Of a stretch of 64,000 nt of DNA, positions 18,655-27,285 are shown piece after piece. The notes under the pieces were generated by a model, which was not told the origin of the DNA, ran no database searches, and saw only the letters and a list, made by a program, of their open reading frames with translations. Each line of letters starts with the position of its first letter. Positions within the stretch are counted from its first letter, which is position 1. Origin of the DNA: Streptomyces aureoverticillatus (GTDB lineage: Bacteria; Actinomycetota; Actinomycetes; Streptomycetales; Streptomycetaceae); assembly GCF_014649395.1 (NCBI RefSeq), contig NZ_BMSY01000016.1, positions 107,310 to 171,309 on the forward strand. Reading direction: 5' to 3'. The translations under genes were made by a program, and so were the position numbers.

Positions 18655-19664
18655 GCGCGACGAGGCGTGAGCGCGCCGTCGACGTGCTGGTCGTCGGCGC
18701 CGGACCCGCCGGGCTCGCGGTGGCCGCCGGGCTGGCCGCGGCGGGCGCGGGCCGCGTCGAGGTCCTGGAGCGGGAGGAACAGGCGGGCGGCGTGCCGCGC
18801 CACTGTCACCACGGCGGCTTCGGCGCCCGCACCTTCGCGGGCCTGACCGGCCCCGGCACGAGCGGACCCCGGTACGCGCGGAGCCTCGTCGACGCGGCGG
18901 TCCACGCGGGCGCGACCGTCCGCACCGGCGTCTCCGCCACCGGCTGGGCCGGTCCCCGCACCCTCGACACGACCTCGCCGGACGGCCTGGAGCGCCTCAC
19001 CGCGCGAGCCGTCGTCCTCGCCACCGGTGCCCGCGAACGCCCGCGCAGCGCACGCCTCGTGCCCGGCACCCGCCCCGCCGGCGTCTACACCACCGGCGAA
19101 CTCCAGCAGGCCGTCCACCTGTACGGGCAGTACATCGGGACGCGGGCCGTGGTCGTGGGTGCCGGGCCTGTCGCGTACGCCGCGCTGGACACGCTGCGGC
19201 GGGCGGGCGTCGCCGTGGCCGCCCAGGTCACGCCGGAGCCCCGGCACCGGACCACGCCCTGGCGCGCCGCCGAGGCCCGGCTGTGGCACGGCGTCCCGCT
19301 CCTCACCGACACGGCGGTGGCCGAACTGGCGGGCCGGGGACGGCTGTCCGCGGTGCTCGTGCGGCACCGCACCGGCCGCCTCGCCCGGCTGGCCTGCGAC
19401 ACCGTCGTCTTCACCGGTGACTTCGTCCCCGACCACGAACTGGCGCGCCGGGGCGGGGTGCCGCTCGCCCCCGGCACGCGCGGGCCCGCGATCGACGCGG
19501 CCTCCCGCACGGAGATCCCCGGCGTCTTCGCCGTCGGGAACCTGACGCACGCGGTGCGGTCCGCCGGGGCGGTGGCCGCGGAGGGGCGACGCGCGGCGGC
19601 GTCGGTACGCCGCTTCCTCGCGGCGGGGGAGTGGCCACCGGCGGTGCGCGCGGCCCGACGGTGA
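18651..19664 (+). CDS. FAD/NAD(P)-binding oxidoreductase, partner of the GlpA-like protein
   Basis: Predicted 337-residue pyridine-nucleotide-disulfide-type flavoprotein without the redox CxxxxC. The FAD site is VLVVGAGPAGLAVAAGLAAA (about 12-31). VVLATGAR lies mid-protein, and a second Rossmann motif reads AVVVGAGPVAYAALDTL. GVFAVGNLTHAVRSAGAVAA is the C-terminal FAD-binding segment. The RHCHHGGFG segment (about 50-58) resembles subunits of opine or proline dehydrogenases that partner a GlpA/DAO-like subunit. It is coupled to the preceding gene by ATGA, so the two very likely form one complex. Confidence 0.85.
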   Translation: MSATRRERAVDVLVVGAGPAGLAVAAGLAAAGAGRVEVLEREEQAGGVPRHCHHGGFGARTFAGLTGPGTSGPRYARSLVDAAVHAGATVRTGVSATGWAGPRTLDTTSPDGLERLTARAVVLATGARERPRSARLVPGTRPAGVYTTGELQQAVHLYGQYIGTRAVVVGAGPVAYAALDTLRRAGVAVAAQVTPEPRHRTTPWRAAEARLWHGVPLLTDTAVAELAGRGRLSAVLVRHRTGRLARLACDTVVFTGDFVPDHELARRGGVPLAPGTRGPAIDAASRTEIPGVFAVGNLTHAVRSAGAVAAEGRRAAASVRRFLAAGEWPPAVRAARR

Positions 19665-19681
19665 GGCGGGCGGCGCCCGGC

Positions 19682-19780
19682 GCACCGTCCGGGGGCGGCA
19701 TCGGGTGTACCGCCTGAGGGCGGCGTCATGCGTACCGCCCAGGGGCGGCGTCCGTCGTACCGCCCGGACGCGGCTCCCGC
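19682..19780. repeat. 25-bp tandem repeats, each with a GC hairpin
   Basis: Four units start at 19682, 19707, 19732 and 19757. The clearest are GTACCGCCTGAGGGCGGCGT and GTACCGCCCAGGGGCGGCGT plus 5 bases each. Each unit holds a CCGCC/GGCGG inverted repeat. They follow the flavoprotein operon and precede the thiolase. They could be stacked terminator hairpins. Confidence 0.7.
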
Positions 19781-19852
19781 GAGCAGTCCGGGCCGGCCCC
19801 CCCGCGACGCCTCTCGTCCTGGACGGCCGCCCCACGCCCCCGTACACTCCGA

Positions 19853-19868
19853 AACTAGCAGCGCTAAT
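19853..19868. promoter_or_regulatory. TetR-like operator before the thiolase gene
   Basis: ACTAGCAGCGCTAATT contains TAGC-N3-GCTA, an inverted repeat of the type bound by several TetR-family fatty-acid regulators. It lies about 30 bases before the thiolase GTG. The assignment to TetR is by motif resemblance only. Confidence 0.4.
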
Positions 19869-19896
19869 TAAACCGCTCACGCCCCGGAGTAGCCCC

Positions 19897-21084
19897 GTGC
19901 GCACCGTTCACTTCGTCGCCGCCCGCCGCACCCCGATCGGCAAGCTCCGCGGCGCCCTGTCCGCCGTCCGGCCGGACGATCTCGCCGCCGCCGTCGTGCG
20001 CGGGCTGCTCGACGACCTGCCGGGGCTCGACCCGGCCCGGATCGACGACGTCTACTGGGGCGCCGCCAACCAGGCGGGCGAGGACAACCGCAACGTCGCC
20101 CGCATGGCCGTCCTGCTCGCCGGACTCCCGGAGTCCGTGCCCGGTGCCACGGTGAACCGCCTGTGCGCCTCGGGCCTGGAGGCGGTCACCACGGCGGCCC
20201 GCACCATCGCCGCCGGTGACGCCGACATCGTGCTGGCGGGCGGCTCCGAGTCGATGAGCCGCGCCCCCTTCGTGCTGCCGCGCCCCGACGACGCCCTGCC
20301 GCACCGCATGGAGACCGCCGACACCCGCCTCGGCTGGCGCCTGGTCAACCCGAGGATGAAGGAGCTGCACGGGCTCCTGTCGATGGGGGAGACCGCCGAG
20401 GAGGTGGCGGCCCGGCACGACGTCTCCCGCGAGCGCCAGGACGCCTTCGCCCTGCGCAGCCACCAACGAGCCGCCGCCGCCCGCAAGAACGGTCACTTCG
20501 ACGACGAACTGCTGCCCGTCACCACCCCCGATGGCACGGTCGTCGCCGCGGACGAGTGCATCCGTGAGGACACCTCGTACGAGAAGCTCAGCGGACTGCG
20601 ACCGGTGTTCCGCAAGGACGGCACGGTCACGGCGGGCAACGCCTCGCCGATGAACGACGGCGCGGCCGGGCTGCTCCTGGTCAGCGAGGAGGCCCTGAAC
20701 GACCTGGGCCTGGAGTCCCTCGGCCGGTACGCCGCCGGTGCCTCCGCCGGTGTGCACCCGGACGTGATGGGCCTCGGCCCCGTGCCCGCCACCCAGAAGG
20801 CCCTCGCCAGGCTCGGCTGGACCGTCGCCGACGTCCAGGAGGCCGAGTTCAACGAGGCGTTCGCCGCCCAGGCGCTGGCCTGCGTGGACGCGCTCGGCAT
20901 CGACCCGGAGCTGGTCAACGCCGACGGCGGCGCCATCGCGCTCGGCCACCCCCTCGGCTGCTCCGGCGCCCGCATCCTCACCACCCTCCTGCACCGCATG
21001 CGCCGCACCGGCACCACCCGCGGCCTCGCCACGATGTGCGTGGGCGTCGGCCAGGGCAGCGCGCTCCTGGTCGAACGGGACTGA
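19897..21084 (+). CDS. thiolase (acetyl-CoA C-acyltransferase)
   Basis: Predicted 395-residue thiolase that condenses or cleaves acyl-CoA with acetyl-CoA in fatty-acid or polyhydroxybutyrate metabolism. The nucleophile Cys is in VNRLCASGLEAV (about residue 90). The C-terminal active-site histidine is in GGAIALGHPLGCSGARI. The second catalytic Cys is in ATMCVGVGQGSALL. The GTG at 19897 has GGAG 7 bases upstream. It stands alone on its strand. A TetR-type palindrome precedes it. Confidence 0.93.
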   Translation: MRTVHFVAARRTPIGKLRGALSAVRPDDLAAAVVRGLLDDLPGLDPARIDDVYWGAANQAGEDNRNVARMAVLLAGLPESVPGATVNRLCASGLEAVTTAARTIAAGDADIVLAGGSESMSRAPFVLPRPDDALPHRMETADTRLGWRLVNPRMKELHGLLSMGETAEEVAARHDVSRERQDAFALRSHQRAAAARKNGHFDDELLPVTTPDGTVVAADECIREDTSYEKLSGLRPVFRKDGTVTAGNASPMNDGAAGLLLVSEEALNDLGLESLGRYAAGASAGVHPDVMGLGPVPATQKALARLGWTVADVQEAEFNEAFAAQALACVDALGIDPELVNADGGAIALGHPLGCSGARILTTLLHRMRRTGTTRGLATMCVGVGQGSALLVERD

Positions 21085-21183
21085 CCCGGGCCGCGAACGG
21101 GACCGACGAGGCGGACGGGACCGCAGCCCGCCCCGTCCCGCCCCGCCTCGCCCCAAAGTGCTTGGGCATACCATCGGCCCAGC

Positions 21184-21966
21184 ATGGACGCCGCATCCGC
21201 CACCTCCGCCATATCCGCCCTCAGTGTCTGGGAGTTCGGCGCGCTGGCCCTGGCCGCCGGGGTCGTCGGCTTCTCCAAGACCGCCGTCAGCGGCGCGAAC
21301 ACGGTCAGCCTCGCCGTCTTCGCCGCAGTCCTGCCCGCCCGCGCGTCGACGGGCGTGCTGCTGCCGATCCTGATCGTCGGCGACGTCCTCGCCGTCCTCA
21401 CCTACCGCAGGCACGCCCACTGGCCCACGCTGTGGCGGCTGTTCCCCGCGGTCGGCGCGGGCGTCGCCGTCGGCACGGTGTTCCTGATGTTCGCCGACGA
21501 CGGGATGGTGCGTACGTCGATCGGCGCGATCCTGCTGCTGATGGCGGCCGTGACGGTGTGGCGCCGCCGCGCGGCCGAGCGGGCGGAAACCGAGGACCGG
21601 GCGCGGGCCGGCTCCCGCGTCGCCGCGCCCTCCTACGGTGTGCTCGGCGGCTTCACCACCATGGTGGCCAACGCGGGCGGCCCGGTCATGTCGATGTATC
21701 TGCTCTCGGCGGGCTTCAAGAAGCTGAGTTTCCTGGGCACTTCGGCGTGGTTCTTCCTCATCGTCAACACATCCAAGGTGCCGTTCAGTGTCGGCCTCGG
21801 CCTCATCGACGGACCCTCGCTGCTCCTCGACGGAGCCCTGGCCCTCTTCGTGGTCCCGGGCGCGCTCATCGGCAAGGCGTGCGTGAACCGCATCAACCAG
21901 CGGCTCTTCGAGCAGCTCGTCATCGGCGCGACCGTCCTCGGCGGCCTCCAGCTCCTGCTGCGCTGA
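21184..21966 (+). CDS. TauE/SafE family anion permease
   Basis: Predicted 260-residue membrane protein of the TauE/SafE family, whose members are proposed exporters of sulfite or organosulfonates. It has about eight transmembrane helices in two homologous halves. The first half has LAAGVVGFSKTAVSGANTVS (about 21-40) and the second GVLGGFTTMVANAGGPVMSM (about 149-168), the two family signatures. The linker AERAETEDRARAGSRV is cytoplasmic and charged. Substrate unknown. Confidence 0.9.
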   Translation: MDAASATSAISALSVWEFGALALAAGVVGFSKTAVSGANTVSLAVFAAVLPARASTGVLLPILIVGDVLAVLTYRRHAHWPTLWRLFPAVGAGVAVGTVFLMFADDGMVRTSIGAILLLMAAVTVWRRRAAERAETEDRARAGSRVAAPSYGVLGGFTTMVANAGGPVMSMYLLSAGFKKLSFLGTSAWFFLIVNTSKVPFSVGLGLIDGPSLLLDGALALFVVPGALIGKACVNRINQRLFEQLVIGATVLGGLQLLLR

Positions 21967-22013
21967 CACCGGGCGGGGGCTGCCGGGGCCGAGCCCCCAC
22001 GTACGCTCGGCTC

Positions 22014-22766
22014 ATGCCCAACGCGCCCCACGTGCTCGTCCTCGGCGGCACCACCGAGGCCCGCCGCCTCGCCGCCGCCCTCGCCGCGCGGCCCGGCGTG
22101 CGCGTGACGACGTCGCTCGCGGGCCGGGTCAGCCGTCCGGCGGTGCTCGACGGCGACGTACGCGTCGGCGGGTTCGGCGGCCCGGACGGCCTCGCGGACT
22201 GGCTGCGCGAGCACCGCGTGACCGCCCTCGTCGACGCCACCCACCCCTTCGCGGCCACGATCAGCGCCCACGCGGCGCAGGCCGCGAACGCCACCGGCGT
22301 CCCGGCGCTCGCGCTGCGCCGGCCCGGCTGGCGCCCCGGCCCCGGCGACGACTGGCACGAGACCGCCTCGCTCGACGAGGCCGCCGCCGCGCTCCCGGCG
22401 CTCGGCCGCCGCGTCTTCCTCACGACGGGCCGCCTGGGCCTCGCCGCCTTCGCCCCGTACGACGCGCTCCACTTCCTCGTACGCTCCGTCGAGCCGCCCG
22501 AGCCACCGCTGCCCCGGGACGTGGAGATCCTCCTGGACCGCGGCCCGTACACCGTCGAGGGCGAGACGGCGCTGCTGCGCGCGCACCGCGTCGACGTCCT
22601 TGTGACCAAGGACAGCGGCGGCGCGGCCACCGCGGCCAAGCTCACGGCGGCCCGGGCCCTGTCGCTGCCCGTGGTGATCGTCCGCCGCCCGGAGCCGCCG
22701 CCGGGGGTGACGGTGGTGGCGGACGTGGCGGCGGTGCTCGCCCGGCTGGGACTGCCGGGCGGGTAG
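22014..22766 (+). CDS. cobK: precorrin-6A reductase
   Basis: Predicted 250-residue CobK, which reduces precorrin-6A to dihydroprecorrin-6 with NADPH in aerobic cobalamin synthesis. The start VLVLGGTTEARRLAAALAAR (about 7-26) and VDATHPFAATISAHAAQA (about 74-91) are diagnostic. The late segment LLDRGPYTVEGETALLRAHR, then VLVTKDSGG, also matches the family. The ATG at 22014 begins the conserved part. The gene is isolated from other cob genes except cobF, 2.2 kb away on the other strand, which makes its substrate. Confidence 0.92.
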   Translation: MPNAPHVLVLGGTTEARRLAAALAARPGVRVTTSLAGRVSRPAVLDGDVRVGGFGGPDGLADWLREHRVTALVDATHPFAATISAHAAQAANATGVPALALRRPGWRPGPGDDWHETASLDEAAAALPALGRRVFLTTGRLGLAAFAPYDALHFLVRSVEPPEPPLPRDVEILLDRGPYTVEGETALLRAHRVDVLVTKDSGGAATAAKLTAARALSLPVVIVRRPEPPPGVTVVADVAAVLARLGLPGG

Positions 22767-22789
22767 GGGGGGAGGAAGAGGCGCGCGGC

Positions 22790-24895
22790 CTACGCCGACG
22801 CCGGTGCCATCGGCCGCGCCCCCCGCCCCCGGTCCAGCGCCAGCCCCTGCGCCAGTTCCTCCGCGAGCAGCCGCTTGGCGATCGTGTCGACCGCCGCCAT
22901 GAGCCGCCCGTCGCCCTCGGCCGTGTCCGCCAGGGCCCGCCCGCCGTCCCTCTCCAGCTGCTCCCGGATCCAGGCCGTCCACGCCGTGCCGATCACGTCG
23001 GCCTCGCGCGCGCCCGCCGGTGTGTGCTCGAACATCGTGCCGGTGCGGGTCAGATATCCCTCCTCGACCATGCGGTCGAACACCGGCACCAGGACTTCGG
23101 GCGGCAGCTGGCGGCGGGTCGCGATGAGGTTGAGGTTGGCGTGGCCGACCATCCGCGTGAACAGGGCGACCTGCATCACGGCCCAGGCGCCCGCCATGTC
23201 CAGGCGGGTGTCGGACCGCTGGATGATGGCGCGCGCGGTCTGCGGGCCCTGGGCGCGCAGGAGGTTGCCGACGGCGAGTTCGAGCAGCCGGCCCGAGTCG
23301 CCCGCCTGTGGCGACGCGAAGCCCTCGCCCATGTCGGACGAGCTCATCCGCGCGCTGTCGCGCAGCTCGACCTGCTTGAGGAACAGCGCGACGACGAACC
23401 CGGCGAGTGCGACCGGCACGGTCCACAGGAACACGGTCTGGAGGGTGTCGGCGTACGCCGTGATGAGGGGCGCGGCCGCTTCGTCCGGCAGGTCGTGCAG
23501 GCCTTGGGGGCTCTGGGCCGCCTTCGCGATCGTGTCCGGCGGTGCCGCGCCGGTCCGCGCGGCCTCCGCCACGCCGTCCCGCAGGTTCGAGGCGAGCGTG
23601 TTGGCGTAGATCGTGCCGAACACCGCCGTGCCGAACGAGGCGCCCAGCGTACGGAAGAAGGTGACGCCGGACGTCGCGGTGCCGAGGTCGGCGTACGCGA
23701 CGGTGTTCTGCACGGCGATCACCAGGACCTGCATGGACAGGCCGATGCCGGCGCCGAGCACGCCCATGTACAGGGACTCCAGCCACGTGTTGGTGTCGCG
23801 GCCCATGAGGGAGAGGAGGTAGAGGCCGAGGGCCATCACCAGCGAGCCCACGATCGGGAAGATCCGGTACCCGCCGCCTTTGCTGACGACGTTCCCGCTG
23901 AAGACGGACGCGACGAGCAGCCCGGCGACCATCGGCAGCGTCCGCACGCCGGAGATCGTGGCCGAGTCCCCGTCGACGTACTGGAGATAGGTCGGCAGGA
24001 ACGTCATCGCGCCGAGCATCGCGAAGCCCACGATGAAGCTGAGGACGGAGCAGACCGTGAACACGGGGTTCGCGAAGAGCCGCATCGGCAGCATCGGTTC
24101 CGTCGCGCGTGTCTCCACCCAGCAGAACGCGGCGAGCGCGAGCAGCCCGCCCACGAAGAGGCCGATGACAATAGCTGAGCCCCACGCATACTGGTTGCCG
24201 CCCCAGCTCGTCGCCAGGATCAGCGCGCTCGCGCCGATCGCCACGAGCGCGATGCCCAGATAGTCGATGACCGGCCGCGACGCCGACTTCACGACGGGGA
24301 TCGTGCGGGCGGCCGCGACGACCACGAGGATCGCGATGGGGACGTTGACGTAGAACGCCCAGCGCCAGGTCAGATGGTCCGTGAACAGGCCGCCGAGCAG
24401 TGGTCCGACGACCGTCGAGACGCCGAAGACCGCGCCGATGGCGCCCTGGTACTTGCCGCGCTCCCGCAGCGGGATGACGTCCGCGATCAGCGCCATCGCC
24501 GTGACCATCAGGCCGCCCGCGCCGATGCCCTGCAGCGCCCGCCAGGCGATGAGCAGCGTCATGTTCGTCGAGAGGCCGCACAGGAACGAGCCGGTGATGA
24601 AGACGACCGCCGACACCTGGAACACGACCTTGCGTCCGAACAGGTCGCCGAACTTTCCGACGAGTACGGTCGCGACCGTCTCCGCGAGCAGGTACGACGT
24701 CACGACCCACGACATGTGCTCGGCGCCACCGAGGTCCGACACGATCGTCGGCAGCGCGGTGCCCACGATCGTCTGGTCCAGCGCGGCCAGCAGGACGCCC
24801 AGCATGATCGTCACGAAGACGACATTGCGCCGACGCTTGTCCAGGACCGGTGGTCCCTGCACCTGCGCGGCCGCGGGCTGCTCGGTAACGGTCAC
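22790..24895 (-). CDS. DHA2-family MFS drug exporter with C-terminal winged-helix extension
   Basis: Predicted 701-residue exporter. The first about 510 residues form a 14-helix MFS protein of the DHA2 type: LDQTIVGTALPTIVSDLGG (helix 1), GKFGDLFGRKVVF (loop 2-3) and GAIGAVFGVSTVVGPLLGGL (helix 5, drug:H+ antiporter motif C). The last about 160 residues are cytoplasmic and look like a winged helix-turn-helix: LLELAVGNLLRAQGPQTARAI, then RRQLPPEVLVPVFDRMVEEGYL. Proton-driven efflux of a toxic compound is likely. The GTG at 24895 has GAGGG upstream. It converges with cobK, 23 bases apart. Confidence 0.9.
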   Translation of the reverse strand: MTVTEQPAAAQVQGPPVLDKRRRNVVFVTIMLGVLLAALDQTIVGTALPTIVSDLGGAEHMSWVVTSYLLAETVATVLVGKFGDLFGRKVVFQVSAVVFITGSFLCGLSTNMTLLIAWRALQGIGAGGLMVTAMALIADVIPLRERGKYQGAIGAVFGVSTVVGPLLGGLFTDHLTWRWAFYVNVPIAILVVVAAARTIPVVKSASRPVIDYLGIALVAIGASALILATSWGGNQYAWGSAIVIGLFVGGLLALAAFCWVETRATEPMLPMRLFANPVFTVCSVLSFIVGFAMLGAMTFLPTYLQYVDGDSATISGVRTLPMVAGLLVASVFSGNVVSKGGGYRIFPIVGSLVMALGLYLLSLMGRDTNTWLESLYMGVLGAGIGLSMQVLVIAVQNTVAYADLGTATSGVTFFRTLGASFGTAVFGTIYANTLASNLRDGVAEAARTGAAPPDTIAKAAQSPQGLHDLPDEAAAPLITAYADTLQTVFLWTVPVALAGFVVALFLKQVELRDSARMSSSDMGEGFASPQAGDSGRLLELAVGNLLRAQGPQTARAIIQRSDTRLDMAGAWAVMQVALFTRMVGHANLNLIATRRQLPPEVLVPVFDRMVEEGYLTRTGTMFEHTPAGAREADVIGTAWTAWIREQLERDGGRALADTAEGDGRLMAAVDTIAKRLLAEELAQGLALDRGRGARPMAPASA

Positions 24896-25008
24896 AGGCT
24901 CACCCTCACACCGGCACCGGGCGTGTGCATGCGGGGCCGTCCGGTCCGGTGACGGGGCGCCGGTGCGCGGCGGCGGGCGGGGCGGCGCCCGTGCGTCCCT
25001 CGGGCGGG

Positions 25009-25785
25009 TCAGCCGTCCGTGCGCCTGCGCAGCAGATACGTGTCCATGATCCAGCCCTTGCGCTCCCGGGCCTCGGCGCGCAGCCGCTCGATGCGCGGGG
25101 CGGCCTCGGCGAGCGGGCCGGAGACCAGGATCTCGTCCGGGGTGCCGATGTAGGCGCCCCAGTAGATCTCGACGTCGTCCCGGTCGGCGTACCGCCGGAA
25201 GGCCTGCCGGGCGTCCAGCATCACCACCACGTCGTCCACCCCGTCCGGGAAGCCCTCGTCGGCGAGGCGGCGGCCGGTGGTGATCTGGACGGGGCGCGCG
25301 ACGCGGTTCAGGCCGGTGCGGTGCCGCGCGGCGAGCGCGGAGACGCTGCTGATGCCCGGTACGACGGTGTAGCCGAAGTCCACGGACCCGCGGGCAAGCA
25401 CTTCCTCCAGGATCCCGATCGTGGAGTCGTACAGCGCCGGGTCGCCCCACACCAGGAACGCCCCGGTCCCGTCCGGGCCCAGCTCGTCGGCGATGAGCCG
25501 CTCGTAGATGTCGGCGCGGCGGCTGCGCCAGTCGTCCACGGCGGGCGAGTAGTCCGCGCCGCCCGCCTTCCGGTCGCGCTCCGGGTCGCGCGCCTCGACG
25601 ACGCGGTACGCCCCGTCCGGCCGGTGCGTGTCGAGCATGCCCCGGCGCAGCGCCACGAGGTCCGCCTTCTCCTCGCCCTTGCCGAGGATGAAGAACACGT
25701 CCGTGTCCCCGAACGCCTTGACCGCCTGCAGCGTGAGCTGGTCGGGGTCGCCCGCACCGATGCCGATGACATGAATCTTTCGCAC
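25009..25785 (-). CDS. cobF: precorrin-6A synthase (deacetylating)
   Basis: Predicted 258-residue CobF, the SAM-dependent C1 methyltransferase that converts precorrin-5 to precorrin-6A with loss of acetate. The N-terminus KIHVIGIGAGDPDQLTLQAV (about 3-22) is the corrin methyltransferase signature. FLVWGDPALYDSTIGILEEV and VVPGISSVSALAARH follow as in the family. IEIYWG-like VEIYWGAYIGTPDEIL is characteristic of CobF. The GTG at 25785 begins the conserved start. It is downstream of the DUF309 gene on the same strand. Confidence 0.92.
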   Translation of the reverse strand: MRKIHVIGIGAGDPDQLTLQAVKAFGDTDVFFILGKGEEKADLVALRRGMLDTHRPDGAYRVVEARDPERDRKAGGADYSPAVDDWRSRRADIYERLIADELGPDGTGAFLVWGDPALYDSTIGILEEVLARGSVDFGYTVVPGISSVSALAARHRTGLNRVARPVQITTGRRLADEGFPDGVDDVVVMLDARQAFRRYADRDDVEIYWGAYIGTPDEILVSGPLAEAAPRIERLRAEARERKGWIMDTYLLRRRTDG

Positions 25786-25875
25786 GGGGCGAGTGTGCCG
25801 CACGGGGTGCGCGGGCCGTGCCGCGGGTGCCTCCACGGCGACGGCAGGCGGATCCGCCCACCCGGGCGCCCGCGC

Positions 25876-26418
25876 TCAGCCCTCGTCGCCGGAGGCGAGC
25901 CGCGGTGCCCACTCCGCCGCGTCCAGCGGCTCGCCGCCCCGCTCCACGCGCGCCGCCAACGCCCGCGCCCACTCCACCAGTTCCGGCACGTCGATGCCGT
26001 ACGGACGCTGCCGCCCCGGAGCCTCCTCGGTCCACGCCGAGACGGCGCCCGCGCCCCGGCGCAGCAGCCGCGCCCCGCCCGTGGCGTTGCCGCGCGCGGC
26101 GTGCGTCAGGCCGACGGCGAGCTGCGCGAGGCCCTTCCACAGGCCGCGCTCCTCGTCGGGCCCGGACTTCCAGGCGTCCTCGAAGACCTCGTGCGCGTGG
26201 AAGGGCCGGCCGGCGTCGAGCAGCGCCTGCGCCTCGGCGACGGTCTCCCGGGGCGTGCGCACCACGCCCTCCGGCTGCCGCTGCACGCCTTCGGCGCCGT
26301 ACGGCAACGGCCGCCCGAGCCCGTCGCGCGGCCGGGCGTTGCGGGCCCGGCCCTCCGCGTCGCGATCCCGCCCGCTGTCCGCGCCGTCCGCGCCCTCTGC
26401 TCCAAGTACGCCACTCAT
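25876..26418 (-). CDS. DUF309 domain protein
   Basis: Predicted 180-residue protein. The DUF309 core spans about residues 61-120, with ALLDAGRPFHAHEVFEDAWK and GLWKGLAQLAVGLTHAARGN; the HAHEVFEDAW motif is the family hallmark. The first about 50 residues are charged and low-complexity. Family function is unknown. It lies 90 bases upstream of cobF on the same strand. Confidence 0.88.
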   Translation of the reverse strand: MSGVLGAEGADGADSGRDRDAEGRARNARPRDGLGRPLPYGAEGVQRQPEGVVRTPRETVAEAQALLDAGRPFHAHEVFEDAWKSGPDEERGLWKGLAQLAVGLTHAARGNATGGARLLRRGAGAVSAWTEEAPGRQRPYGIDVPELVEWARALAARVERGGEPLDAAEWAPRLASGDEG

Positions 26419-26564
26419 ACGCCGATTCTCGCGCGCCCCGCACCGCGCGGCAGGCCGGGGCTCCCCCCTCGCCGTCCACCGGGGCCGCCGCCGCTTCGGA
26501 CCACCCCGCGACGTGCGGTAGAGTTCTACCTGCGTGATCACGCGGGACACCGCGCGGAACGCAC

Positions 26565-26638
<74 letters not shown>

Positions 26639-26655
26639 CTCGAATGAGTCGTAGG

Positions 26656-26693
26656 CCAGAGGCCGTATCGGAGTAGTCCGGTACGGCCTCTGG
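26656..26693 (+). terminator. terminator after tRNA-Pro
   Basis: A perfect 12-bp stem, CCAGAGGCCGTA (26656-26667) with TACGGCCTCTGG (26682-26693), has a 14-base loop. It starts 18 bases after the tRNA end. Confidence 0.85.
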
Positions 26694-26763
26694 TCGTCTC
26701 TGGGGGCCATGCGGGGCCCCGCTCGCCCCGCCGCACCTCCGAGTAGGGTCCGGGCCTGGGCGG

Positions 26764-27180
26764 ATGGCGCGCTGTCGTGCCAACTCCTGTCTGCTCACGC
26801 CCGACAACGCCGTCCTGCTCTTCGTGGACCATCAGCCGCGGATGTTCTTCGGCGCCGGGAGCGGCGATCGCGCCGCGATCATCAACAGCACCGTGGGTCT
26901 CGCCAAGACGGCTCGGGCGCACGATGTGCCCGGGGGAGGACGAGGCGCTCGTGGCGGCGGTCAGGGCGACCGGGCGCAAGAAGATCATCCCGGCCTGTGG
27001 ACCGAGGTCTGCCTGGTGCTGCCCGCGCCGTCCGCGCTGGAGCAGGGGTACGAGGTGTACGTGGTCTCCGATGCCTCCGGCGGCGTCAGCCCGGCCGCCC
27101 ACGAGCACGCGCTGCAGCGGATGATCGTGGCCGGCGCGGTGCCGGAGCGCTTGGCAGTGACGGACGTACAGACTGCGGGG
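26764..27180 (+). pseudogene. isochorismatase-family hydrolase (YcaC-like), frameshifted and internally deleted
   Basis: Pieces of a cysteine hydrolase of the isochorismatase/YcaC type are readable in two frames. Frame 1 gives LTPDNAVLLFVDHQPRMFFG, then INSTVGLAKTARAHDVP. Frame 2 gives EDEALVAAVRATGRKKII (about 26937-26995). Frame 1 resumes with LWTEVCLVLPAPSALEQGYE and VYVVSDASGGVSPAAHEHAL. The catalytic cysteine region WTEVC survives. About 45 residues that normally lie between DVP and the EDE segment are missing, and the normal C-terminus is lost after ERLAVTDVQ. The frame switches plus the deletion make a functional product very unlikely. Confidence 0.8.
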
Positions 27181-27285
27181 CGGCGACCACGCAGGCGCGG
27201 GAGCGGGCCGCCGAGGCCGTACCGGGCAACCCCTCGGCCGTTCCTCCGGTCGTTCCCCCGAGCCGCGCGGCGGCCTCGCGGCGGC

